Assembly (NCBI GenBank): GCA_905233565.1
Contig: CAJOCL010000001.1
Location: 1-64,000 of the forward strand
Direction of reading: 5' to 3'
DNA length: 64,000 nucleotides
Origin: an uncultured Synergistales bacterium
GTDB lineage: Bacteria; Synergistota; Synergistia; Synergistales; Aminobacteriaceae
A program made the position numbers and the translations under genes. This document shows, one piece after another, positions 52,691 through 60,292 of this stretch (position 1 is the first letter of the stretch; each line of letters opens with the position of its first letter). Below the pieces are notes generated by a model. That model ran no database searches and was not told where the DNA came from. It saw nothing but the letters and a program-made list of their open reading frames with translations.

Positions 52691-52720
52691 AAAAAATTTA
52701 TAACTCCTTTAATAACTTTA

Positions 52721-52778
52721 ATAAAAAGAGCAGCCGGAGTTTTCTTTTTTACTACATGGCCGATTTTCCCGACTGCCC
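52721..52778 (-). terminator. Partial terminator/attenuator between livK and livH
   Basis: On the minus strand, a 10-bp stem GGGCAGTCGG / CCGGCTGCTC (two G-T pairs) with a long AT-rich loop, followed by TTTTTAT. Inside the operon it would let some transcripts end after livK, giving more binding protein than permease. Confidence 0.6.
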
Positions 52779-52826
52779 TTAACATTTCAGATTTTTATAG
52801 CTTCCGCTGATGAATATGAATATTGA

Positions 52827-53948
52827 TTAGTCAAGTCCGACATATGCACCGTTCTTGATTACCATACCTTTGGGATCTTTGGTAACTTCGCCGTTCTTTG
52901 ACCACTTTACGTTCTCGCCCGTTACTCCGTTGAAGGTCATTGTCGTGAACTGCTCGATCATCTTTCCGCAGAGCGTCTTGGCGTCCATGTCAGGCGTTGC
53001 CTTTGCCTGAGTTAATGCCTGACAATAAGCGTAAACGCAGTCGTAACCGTCAGCGGCAAACTGATTGGGGATTTCGCCGAATTTTGCCTGATATTTCTTT
53101 ACAAAATTCTGTGTCCTCTCGTCCTTTGCGTCAGCGTTGAACGGTGTCAAGAGAATTACGCCCTCAGCCAGAGACTTGTCGAAGCCTTCCATTGTCAAAA
53201 TCCCGTCCATTCCGTCAACTCCGAACCATTTCGGAGCATAGCCCATAGCCTGAGCCTGTGCAAGTATCAAACTTGCGGGCTGGTAATACATCGGGAGGAA
53301 TACGAGTTCCGCGCCGTTGGTCTGTGCTTCGGTGAGCTGAACGGAGAAATCGTTGTCGTTGCCGTCAGCAAAAGTTGTCTCGCTTACGATCTCAAGGCCG
53401 AGTGAAGGGGCTTTTTCAACGAACGTGTCGCGGATGCCTTTTGAATAGACATCGTCATTTTTCCAGATTATGGCGATTTTCTTTGCTAATTTCTTTTCGG
53501 CGATGTACTGTGCGCTTGCGCTTCCCTGATTGGGGTCAACAAAGCACATCTGGAACACGTTATCTTTTCCCTCAGTTACAGCTGCTGATGATGCTGAGGG
53601 AGTGAGGGCGAAAATCCTGTCCGCGAAATTTTCTGCTGAAGTAGCCTCTGCAGGTTTTGAAGTTACTGAACTGAGCGAGATCTGCATTCCCCAGTCTTTG
53701 AGTGCGTTATAGGCGTTGACGGCCTTTTCTGCGTCGTGGGTATCGTCCTCGTAACGCAGCTCGAATTTAACATCTCCGCCCATTGCGTTAATCTCTTCGA
53801 CGGCGATTTCAGCACCGTTTTTAGCTGCATTTCCGTAAATTGCCGCTCCGCCCGTGAGGGGGCCTGTTCCGCCGATCTTGAACGCTGCACCGAATGCGCT
53901 TGCTGACATTGCCAGAACGAGTAACGCGCAGATTAATACTTTTTTCAT
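52827..53948 (-). CDS. livK: Branched-chain amino acid ABC transporter substrate-binding protein LivK
   Basis: This is a periplasmic binding protein of type I fold for Leu/Ile/Val or related amino acids or amides. It has a signal peptide (VLICALLVLAMSASAFG). IGGTGPLTGGAAIYGNAAKNG, FELRYEDDTHDAEKAVNAYN and DGYDCVYAYCQALTQA are typical. It has 373 residues from the ATG at 53948, with AAGGAGAG upstream; a frame open to 54011 has no support. It is the first gene of livKHMGF. Its 5' leader holds a perfect 12-bp inverted repeat. A fermenter of amino acids is expected to express it highly. Confidence 0.94.
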   Translation of the reverse strand: MKKVLICALLVLAMSASAFGAAFKIGGTGPLTGGAAIYGNAAKNGAEIAVEEINAMGGDVKFELRYEDDTHDAEKAVNAYNALKDWGMQISLSSVTSKPAEATSAENFADRIFALTPSASSAAVTEGKDNVFQMCFVDPNQGSASAQYIAEKKLAKKIAIIWKNDDVYSKGIRDTFVEKAPSLGLEIVSETTFADGNDNDFSVQLTEAQTNGAELVFLPMYYQPASLILAQAQAMGYAPKWFGVDGMDGILTMEGFDKSLAEGVILLTPFNADAKDERTQNFVKKYQAKFGEIPNQFAADGYDCVYAYCQALTQAKATPDMDAKTLCGKMIEQFTTMTFNGVTGENVKWSKNGEVTKDPKGMVIKNGAYVGLD

Positions 53949-53987
53949 TGTGTTAAATCTCTCCTTGCCTGTAAAATTTATGCTTAA

Positions 53988-54028
53988 CCTGAAAATTTCT
54001 TTTACGGCCATTCTCTGAAATTTTCAGG
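53988..54028 (-). promoter_or_regulatory. Perfect 12-bp inverted repeat in the livK leader
   Basis: CCTGAAAATTTC and GAAATTTTCAGG are perfect complements with a 17-base loop. It ends about 40 bases before the livK start and has no T-run. It could be an mRNA-stabilising stem or an operator. Confidence 0.5.
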
Positions 54029-54045
54029 GTTAAAGCCGAAATATG

Positions 54046-54083
54046 CAAAAAAAGCGGCTTGCAGGTAATAACTCAGCAACCGC
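54046..54083 (-). terminator. Rho-independent terminator of the tRNA pair
   Basis: On the minus strand, stem GCGGTTGC / GCAAGCCGC (one bulged G) followed by seven T residues. It ends the tRNA-Ser/tRNA-Arg transcript. Confidence 0.75.
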
Positions 54084-54101
54084 CTCTATTGTTTCCGATA
54101 T

Positions 54102-54178
54102 TGGCGCGGCAGGCAGGATTCGAACCCACGACCTAAGGCTCCGTAGGCCTTCGCTCTATCCAGCTGAGCTACTGCCGC
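54102..54178 (-). tRNA. tRNA-Arg (anticodon ACG)
   Basis: This is 77 bases with an encoded CCA. The acceptor stem GCGGCAG / CTGCCGC is perfect. The D arm is GCTCAGCTGGATAGAGC, the anticodon stem-loop AAGGC-CTACGGA-GCCTT gives ACG (read as ICG), and the T arm has TTCGAAT. It reads the CGN codons, mainly CGU and CGC. Confidence 0.95.
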
Positions 54179-54195
54179 AGTAGTTATGTCATTAA

Positions 54196-54290
54196 TGGCG
54201 GTGGGTGTGAGATTCGAACTCACGATAGAGGTTTTAGCCCCTATACTCACTTAGCAGGCGAGCGCCTTCGACCTACTCGGCCAACCCAGT
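54196..54290 (-). tRNA. tRNA-Ser (anticodon GCT)
   Basis: This is 95 bases with an encoded CCA and a long variable arm, as for class II tRNAs. The anticodon stem-loop CTCGC-CTGCTAA-GTGAG gives GCT (AGC/AGU codons). The T arm is GTGAG-TTCGAAT-CTCAC. The acceptor stem is odd: the 3' strand ACCCACC would need GGTGGGT, but the 5' strand reads ACTGGGT, so pairs 1-72 and 2-71 are mismatched (A-C and C-C). Confidence 0.88.
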
Positions 54291-54338
54291 CAAAAACTTG
54301 TCAAATCAAAATTTGAATCCTGCCGTAAAATTTACGCG

Positions 54339-55727
54339 CTAAACCTTGAAAGATGCCGTAATATTCGTACCTTCTCCATGCTTTGACGTTATTTTAAGAG
54401 TTCCGCCGATTAAGCTCATTCTCTCCGTCATGCTTGCAAGCCCCCTGTGTCCTTCAACCCTCAAAGTCTCATGATTTATATTTTCAGCGTCAAATCCGTT
54501 CCCGTTATCCGAAATTTCAAGAGTTAAAGTGTTATTCTCTATTGAAAGCTGTATATTGACTTCAGATGCCCCGCCGTGCCTGACTGCATTAGAGACGGCC
54601 TCCTGAATTATTCTCAGAAGGGATAATATTTTATCGTTCTCAATTTTCGGCTCGTCAGTACCCTCGTCATAATCGGTCATAATTTTAATGTCATAAGCCT
54701 GTGATAATCTTTCGGCGAGTTCCGTAACAGCCTCGTTAAGCCCAAGATCCATCCAAGGGGGTGCAAGTTCGTCACAAAATGCCCTGAGTTCACGGACGAC
54801 AGTTTTTGCGATAATTTCCGAACGCTTTAACCTTGATGTCCTGTTTTCGTCATCAGCTATCATGTGAATCTGCTGTAAAAGTGCCGTAACATCCTGTAAT
54901 GCCCCGTCGTGAATCTCTCTGGCCATGTCCATACGTTCCTGTTCCTGAGCCTGAACAACATCACGTACGTATCTGTTTCGCAAATTATCACGTTCAACGG
55001 CTGCCTGTGCGTAACGCTGGAGGGCATTATGGACGCTTTCAATTTCCTGTATTGTCCCTTCCGGGAGTTTTTCGGGAACGTCCTTTCCAAGCGTCATGCT
55101 GTCAATTTCAGACGCAAGCGAGCGCAGGGGCGTTACAACCCTGCTCCATAAAAGCCGTATTGCAACGAAACTAAGCAGTGCCATGACAACGATTAAGGCC
55201 GGCCATATTCTGACTACGCCTACTAATCCGCCTAGTAACTGAGTCCATGAAACGGCAGCGACAACATAGCCTCCGCTCGGACGCTTTATCGGGTAAACCG
55301 CTAGAGTATACTGTGCGCCTTCCCTGTCCTCTATTCTTATTGCCTTGCCTATGGGCAGATCATTGCGCCATATTGATATTATTACGTTCATTGAGCCGGG
55401 CGAAGCGATGATTACTTTTCCGTCCTGCCCGATTAATGCAAGCCAGCCGGGAATTGACGGCCCCCACGAAAAAAACGGGAATCTCGTAAAATCACTTAAC
55501 ATCGAAAATGTCCAGGTGTCAGAATCAGAACTCAAATGATAACTCATGCTCTCGGCCAAATCCTGAACGTATGAACTGACGGCGGCTTCCATAGCGCGTT
55601 CCTGACTGACCATCCCTGAGACTGCAACGAGAACAACGGCTATTGACGGCAGTATTAAAGCACAAAGCAAAAAGGCCAGGAAATGCGAACCTGACCTCGC
55701 AAATTTCTTCCGAAAAAATGAAAGCAT
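54339..55727 (-). CDS. Sensor histidine kinase (NarL-type, HisKA_3)
   Basis: This is a membrane sensor kinase of a two-component system, 462 residues. TM1 is at ~17-42, an extracytoplasmic sensor of ~120 residues with no known signature follows, TM2 is at ~165-190, then HAMP. Next are HisKA_3 with the phospho-acceptor His in MAREIHDGALQDV and an HATPase_c domain (N box EAVSNAVRHGG, G box DNGNGFD). It is paired with the response regulator directly upstream; their stop and start are eight bases apart. The stimulus is unknown. Confidence 0.93.
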   Translation of the reverse strand: MLSFFRKKFARSGSHFLAFLLCALILPSIAVVLVAVSGMVSQERAMEAAVSSYVQDLAESMSYHLSSDSDTWTFSMLSDFTRFPFFSWGPSIPGWLALIGQDGKVIIASPGSMNVIISIWRNDLPIGKAIRIEDREGAQYTLAVYPIKRPSGGYVVAAVSWTQLLGGLVGVVRIWPALIVVMALLSFVAIRLLWSRVVTPLRSLASEIDSMTLGKDVPEKLPEGTIQEIESVHNALQRYAQAAVERDNLRNRYVRDVVQAQEQERMDMAREIHDGALQDVTALLQQIHMIADDENRTSRLKRSEIIAKTVVRELRAFCDELAPPWMDLGLNEAVTELAERLSQAYDIKIMTDYDEGTDEPKIENDKILSLLRIIQEAVSNAVRHGGASEVNIQLSIENNTLTLEISDNGNGFDAENINHETLRVEGHRGLASMTERMSLIGGTLKITSKHGEGTNITASFKV

Positions 55728-55734
55728 TTAGCGA

Positions 55735-56376
55735 TTATTCGTCCTCTAATAATTCCTCAAGCGTAACAACTCCGTATTTCAGGGCAAGAAGTAACGCTTC
55801 AGTTTTGTTGCGTGAACCCAGTTTGTCATATATTGACGCTAAATGAGTCTGTACCGTCCGTTCACTGATAAATAATTTCCGTGCCACTTCTTTGCTTGAG
55901 AGTCCTTTTGCTGCCAGCAACAAGACTTCACGTTCCCTGACTGAAAGCTGCTCAGGTATGAAATCCTGTTCACCCATGACTGAAGCAACTTCAGGATCAA
56001 GATATAAGCCGCCCTTAGCAACCGTGTTAATCGCCGTAGTTAATTCTTTGGGGCTTACCGTCTTGAGGACGAAACCCCGCGCACCCGCCCTCAATGAGGC
56101 TATGACATACTGCTGTGCATCATAAGACGTAAGCATAACTATTGCCGTATTCATGCCTTCATTTTTGACTTTCTGCGCGACCGTAACGCCGTCATAACCG
56201 GGCATACGTATATCAAGGAGTGCGACATCAGGTTTTAACTCCTTGATAAGTTCCCAAGCCCTCGTCCCGTCTTCAGCTTCCGCGACAAGTTCAAACGTCT
56301 CTTCACGCCTGACAAATTCGGCTATTCCCGAACGTGTTAAAGGGTGATCATCTGCAAGTAAGATTCTTACAGCCAT
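55735..56376 (-). CDS. NarL/LuxR-type response regulator
   Basis: This is a 213-residue DNA-binding response regulator. The receiver domain has LLADDHPLTRSG (acidic pocket), the phospho-acceptor Asp in PDVALLDIRMPGYDG, the Thr/Ser in VMLTS and the Lys in GFVLKT. A C-terminal LuxR HTH follows (LSVREREVLLLAAKGLSSKE; FISERTVQTHLASIYDKL). It should act with the kinase encoded next. No palindromic site in the window stands out as its target. Confidence 0.95.
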   Translation of the reverse strand: MAVRILLADDHPLTRSGIAEFVRREETFELVAEAEDGTRAWELIKELKPDVALLDIRMPGYDGVTVAQKVKNEGMNTAIVMLTSYDAQQYVIASLRAGARGFVLKTVSPKELTTAINTVAKGGLYLDPEVASVMGEQDFIPEQLSVREREVLLLAAKGLSSKEVARKLFISERTVQTHLASIYDKLGSRNKTEALLLALKYGVVTLEELLEDE

Positions 56377-56402
56377 AAATTACATCATCTCCAGTTAATA
56401 TT

Positions 56403-56969
56403 TTACATCCCGATTGATTTTTCAACAGGTCTTAATGCTATTATTGTCTCATTGATTACGTCATCAAGCGGCATATTCATTTTTTCCGCGCCCTGCTTTA
56501 TGATTTCCCTGTTTACGCCGCGTGCGAATGCCTTATCCTTCCATTTCTTTTTTACTGATTTAAGCTCAAGGTCAGACAGAGATTTTGACGGCCTGACTAA
56601 TCCTGCAGTTATGATTAAGCCGGTTAATTCGTCAATCGTGAAGAGGGTTTTTTCGAGATTATTTGACGGTTCAATATCCGTGCATATTCCGTAGCCGTGA
56701 GACTGAACGGAATGTATTAAAGTCTCGTCAACACCTGCATTCCTGAGCATTTCGGGGGCAACATGGCAGTGTTTTTCAGGCGTTTGGGCAGTCTGTTCCC
56801 AGTCAATGTCGTGAAGTATCCCGGCAACTCCCCATAAATCGGGGTCTTCGTTGTAAAGTTCCGCGAAGTGCCGCATTGCAGCTTCAACGGCGAGAGCGTG
56901 ATGAATATGCGATTCCTCTTTGTTGTATTGCTTCAAGAGATTCAGTGCCTGTTCTCTTGTCGGTATCAT
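56403..56969 (-). CDS. HD-domain phosphohydrolase-like protein
   Basis: This is a 188-residue protein with an HD metal site: His in SHIHHALAVEAAM, then VAGILHDIDWEQ (the HD pair) and further His/Asp in EKHCHVAPEML and VQSHGYGI. It is of the HDIG/HDOD-less small type seen in many anaerobes; the substrate may be a nucleotide or phosphorylated small molecule. It is upstream of the two-component genes (26 bases), so probably one operon. The start is ATG with AAGGGG upstream. It is divergent from the glycosyltransferase. Confidence 0.88.
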   Translation of the reverse strand: MIPTREQALNLLKQYNKEESHIHHALAVEAAMRHFAELYNEDPDLWGVAGILHDIDWEQTAQTPEKHCHVAPEMLRNAGVDETLIHSVQSHGYGICTDIEPSNNLEKTLFTIDELTGLIITAGLVRPSKSLSDLELKSVKKKWKDKAFARGVNREIIKQGAEKMNMPLDDVINETIIALRPVEKSIGM

Positions 56970-57038
56970 GAAATTTATCCCCTTCTGAATTAAATAATCT
57001 TAAATAATCAGTGCATAATAATAACATGACATCATCAT

Positions 57039-57047
57039 GATATAATC
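57039..57047 (+). promoter_or_regulatory. Extended -10 promoter of the GT11 gene
   Basis: TGATATAAT, a TGN-TATAAT element 38 bases before the start codon. No -35 box of quality is seen. Confidence 0.5.
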
Positions 57048-57084
57048 GCCGTAATTAATTAACAGGACAGGTTGAAAAAATAAA

Positions 57085-58059
57085 ATGCGGTCAGGCGTTA
57101 TTCATTCCATAATGTTCGGAAGGCTGGGAAATCAGTTATTCAAATATGCTTTTGCCAGAGCGTTGCAGCTCAAGTTTTACCCGGATTATCACATAAATAT
57201 AAATTTCTATCATTACATTAATTACAGTGAGCAGGAAAAACGGCAGGGGTTTATAAATTCCCTGAAAGATTTCAAAATAAGCAGTGATGTAACATATAAT
57301 TGTGATAACACAAAGAAAATCAGGACACCTTTACAATTTATATTCGCTGCTTTGCGTTTATTTCTCGAAAAAATTTTATCTTCAGGAATGATTAACCGTT
57401 TAGACACGAAACTGTTTCAGCCGTTATTCAACAAAGCAGGACTGTATAACCCTCTCAATGATGCCTCATACGTCCGCCCCCTCCCTTCACGGTCAAAAAT
57501 TATAATATGCGCTTCAAATTTTGAGGCATATAAATATTTTGATGATATAAGGGATATTTTGCTCGATGAGTTCACGCCCATACATGATGTTTTGCCCCAT
57601 AACAAAGCCCTTCTTGAAGAAATAAAAAAATCAGAGTCAGTATGCGTAACGATAAGGCGCGGTGATTTCCTGTCAGAAAAATATATCTCTGAACTTAACG
57701 TCTGCAGCTCAGAATATTTCAATCAGGCCATGAAAGAAATACAAAAAGAAATCCCAAACTGCAAATTTTTTATATTCTCAGATGACATTGAAGACGTTAA
57801 AAAGACGATGAATTTTCCAGATGACGCAGTATACGAATCAGGCGATGACCCTGTATGGGAAAAATTGCGCCTGATGTACAGCTGCAAGCACTTTATAATC
57901 AGCAACTCAACATTCAGCTGGTGGGCTCAATATCTGAGCAGGAACGAAAATAAAATCGTTTACGCTCCGTCCCCCTGGCACTGGGGCAGTAAAGATTACT
58001 CAGGAATATACACGCCGAATATGAGGACTATAAAATGCCGCTGCTTTCATGGGATATAA
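57085..58059 (+). CDS. Glycosyltransferase family 11 (alpha-1,2-fucosyltransferase-like)
   Basis: This is a 324-residue GT11 enzyme that transfers fucose from GDP-fucose to a galactose residue, probably for a surface glycan. The family motifs are visible: MFGRLGNQLFKYAFARAL at the N-terminus, VTIRRGDF (motif I, GDP-fucose binding), KFFIFSDDIEDVKK and ISNSTFSWWAQYLS. It is an isolated gene with no other glycan genes around, though a phosphomannomutase family gene at 35.4 kb could supply GDP-sugars. It is AT-richer than its neighbours to the left. Acquisition by transfer is possible. Confidence 0.9.
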   Translation: MRSGVIHSIMFGRLGNQLFKYAFARALQLKFYPDYHININFYHYINYSEQEKRQGFINSLKDFKISSDVTYNCDNTKKIRTPLQFIFAALRLFLEKILSSGMINRLDTKLFQPLFNKAGLYNPLNDASYVRPLPSRSKIIICASNFEAYKYFDDIRDILLDEFTPIHDVLPHNKALLEEIKKSESVCVTIRRGDFLSEKYISELNVCSSEYFNQAMKEIQKEIPNCKFFIFSDDIEDVKKTMNFPDDAVYESGDDPVWEKLRLMYSCKHFIISNSTFSWWAQYLSRNENKIVYAPSPWHWGSKDYSGIYTPNMRTIKCRCFHGI

Positions 58060-58080
58060 AATTTTTTTATATATGTCGAA

Positions 58081-59052
58081 TTAATATTTGCTTAAAATTT
58101 CCTCCGCAAAACTTTTCACAATTTTTTTGAGTTCTTCAGGCTCTATAACTTCAATATGAGGTGCGCCCGACATAACCCATCTTGCAACTTCATACAAATT
58201 TGGAACTTCAGCAGTTAAAATGATTCCTCCTTCTTTGCTGTTTTCAATTTTTTGAGTGGGATGCCATTTAATTTCACGCAATGATTCCGCTAAAGGTTCT
58301 GTGATATGAACTTTGATTAAAAATTTTTCAAAGCCCGGTATTACGTGCCATGCCGATAAAACATAATCTTCCGTAAATCCTGCTTCTTCAGGCAAAATAT
58401 ATTTTTCATCTGAAATTGACGCATTTATTATTCTGCTAATCCTGTGAATACCCAAATTTTCAAATTTATGATTATATGAAACCATATACCAGGCATTACC
58501 TCTGAAATAAAAATCATAAGGCGATAAAATCCATTGTTTAGGCATTTTTTCAGGAGCTGAATACAAAATATTTAAGGCTCTTTTTGAGTGTTTAGCTTCA
58601 ATTAACGTGTTAAAAATTTCTGCGTCGATTTCGGCAATAGGCAGACTCATCATTGTTGTTCGGACTATTTCTGAACCATGTGAGATAATTTTTTCGGGAA
58701 TATAATTTCTCAACTTATCCCATAAAGAATCAGAGGATTTTTTCAAATGAGGCAGGAAATGAGCAGCCATACTTAAACCGGCTGTTAATGCTTCGATTTC
58801 ATGTTTTGTAATCTTGAGATTTAATTGAAAAGTTCCCGCACTCTCCATTACATATAATTTTTTGTGAGAATTGTATTTTATATCAGCACCGTAAACACCG
58901 CGCAAATAATATAAATCATTTTGAAAAGTGCGGTTACTTGTATATTCTCCCACTGAATATATTTCACTATGAGACGCTTTTACTTTTGACTGCAAAAACG
59001 CCATAACCTTTGAAAGCCTGTCATGCCTTATTGATGTCATATCTTTTGGCAT
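58081..59052 (-). CDS. WYL-domain transcriptional regulator
   Basis: This is a 323-residue regulator with an N-terminal winged helix (RLSKVMAFLQSKVKASHSEI; SNRTFQNDLYYLRGVYG) and a central WYL domain, where the motif reads WYMVSYN with IHRISRI after it. A C-terminal WCX-like domain follows (VARWVMSGAPHIEVIEPEEL). WYL proteins often control defence loci such as BREX and CBASS by sensing a nucleic-acid or nucleotide ligand. I chose the ATG at 59052, with AAGGAG upstream. A terminator separates it from the nuclease gene, so it is probably a separate unit that regulates the island. Confidence 0.9.
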   Translation of the reverse strand: MPKDMTSIRHDRLSKVMAFLQSKVKASHSEIYSVGEYTSNRTFQNDLYYLRGVYGADIKYNSHKKLYVMESAGTFQLNLKITKHEIEALTAGLSMAAHFLPHLKKSSDSLWDKLRNYIPEKIISHGSEIVRTTMMSLPIAEIDAEIFNTLIEAKHSKRALNILYSAPEKMPKQWILSPYDFYFRGNAWYMVSYNHKFENLGIHRISRIINASISDEKYILPEEAGFTEDYVLSAWHVIPGFEKFLIKVHITEPLAESLREIKWHPTQKIENSKEGGIILTAEVPNLYEVARWVMSGAPHIEVIEPEELKKIVKSFAEEILSKY

Positions 59053-59112
59053 TATTACCACTCCTTTATTTTTTATATATAATAGAGTGATACTGCGCAA
59101 AAATAAAGTGCA

Positions 59113-59157
59113 GAGAAAAAGAAGAGGCTTTCACGAAAAAAGTTAGACGTAAAAGCC
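59113..59157 (-). terminator. Terminator of the AAA/FtsZ-like/nuclease operon
   Basis: On the minus strand, stem GGCTTTTACG / CGTGAAAGCC (one G-T pair), followed by TCTTCTTTTTC. It ends the four-gene unit before the WYL gene. Confidence 0.75.
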
Positions 59158-59166
59158 CGTTAGTTT

Positions 59167-60276
59167 TTAAGCATTTTGCTGAGAAGAATTTATATTTTCG
59201 AGATATTCCTTGATTTTTTCAGCACAGTTTCCCGCAAACTTTTTCATGTTTTCTTCATCACAAAGCTCACATAAGTGAGCTACATTCTTGAAATTCACAC
59301 AATAACCATTCATGCCGCCTTTTTCAAAGTCACCCCATTTGCGGCCATGTAGCGTAAAATATCCGATGAATGCAGAAGTATAGCCATACCATTCTTCAAC
59401 ATCAAAGAACACGCCGGGTTTTGTGTTATCATGTTCGCAGTTGTGGTAAAAAAGGCCACGTACTGCCTTAGATTGATTTTTATAATAAAAATCATTATTT
59501 TCCGGCTTATATTCTTTTTCCAGCATTTTTTCAACAGTCTCAAACAATTTTGTCTGTAGAACAGTTCCTATAGCTGACAAAATACTTTTTGCGGCTCTCT
59601 GATTTTCGGGAGACTCTCTAATTAATTTGGCAATTTCCATTTTTAATTTTTCCTCCTTAGTCTGTTGTTCAGTAAATTTTTTCACTGCCTCAGCAAATTG
59701 CAGCAGTACTTCTCGAAGCGGTGCATTTCTTATTACTTCCGGCTGACCTATGCAATATGAAATCCAATCGTATATGTCATTTTTGAACGATATACATTTC
59801 ATATCTTCTGCAGGCACTCCGTACGAGCTTTCAGGGCTTGGCGCATGGCCGTCGGGGGTGAGGTAAAAAATCTTTGCATCATCGTCATATTTTTTTGCTT
59901 CCTCGTAATAGTCTTTGCATTGCTCGTTGAGATCCCATGCCCATATTTTTACTTCAATCGGAATAAAAAGCTTTTTGCTTCTGATTACAATATCAATTTT
60001 GCGCCCGTTTTGAGTGTAATATTCTATGTAAACTTCCGCTTGTTCAAGTTTGTAGTCAGGAATATCTAACTCAAGTACTTTTCTTACAAATAACTTGAGA
60101 AAAAATTCCCTCTCTAGGATTTTACACAAAAAACGGCATATCTTCCTTTCGTCTGCCTCAACGCCTAAAGCCTCAAAAACGTTGAAGCGTTCTGTAACTC
60201 TTTTATTTTCGTGTACAGCGTCAAATTCTTTCAACTGTCTTGAAACTTCTTTTAACAGATGTTCAACTTCCTGCAT
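59167..60276 (-). CDS. PD-(D/E)XK nuclease family protein
   Basis: This is a 369-residue protein of the PD-(D/E)XK superfamily (similar to the PDDEXK_4 type). The N-terminal VFEALGVEADERKICRFLC is followed by the catalytic core: the Asp in GRKIDIVIRSKK and the ExK in FIPIEVKIWAWD. Then comes an alpha-helix with a Gln, as expected for the family (NEQCKDYYEEAKKY). The C-terminal half is not recognised. The start is ATG at 60276, with AAAGGAG seven bases upstream; the frame start at 60306 lies inside the FtsZ-like gene. It follows that gene by 16 bases. It is a DNase by family, but the specificity is unknown. Confidence 0.88.
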   Translation of the reverse strand: MQEVEHLLKEVSRQLKEFDAVHENKRVTERFNVFEALGVEADERKICRFLCKILEREFFLKLFVRKVLELDIPDYKLEQAEVYIEYYTQNGRKIDIVIRSKKLFIPIEVKIWAWDLNEQCKDYYEEAKKYDDDAKIFYLTPDGHAPSPESSYGVPAEDMKCISFKNDIYDWISYCIGQPEVIRNAPLREVLLQFAEAVKKFTEQQTKEEKLKMEIAKLIRESPENQRAAKSILSAIGTVLQTKLFETVEKMLEKEYKPENNDFYYKNQSKAVRGLFYHNCEHDNTKPGVFFDVEEWYGYTSAFIGYFTLHGRKWGDFEKGGMNGYCVNFKNVAHLCELCDEENMKKFAGNCAEKIKEYLENINSSQQNA

Positions 60277-60292
60277 GGAAAAACTCCTTTCT

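Noticed and set aside
59072-59100. Promoter TTGCGC-17-TATAAA for the WYL gene
   Set aside because: The predicted start would fall inside the ribosome site of the gene, so I did not list it as a feature.
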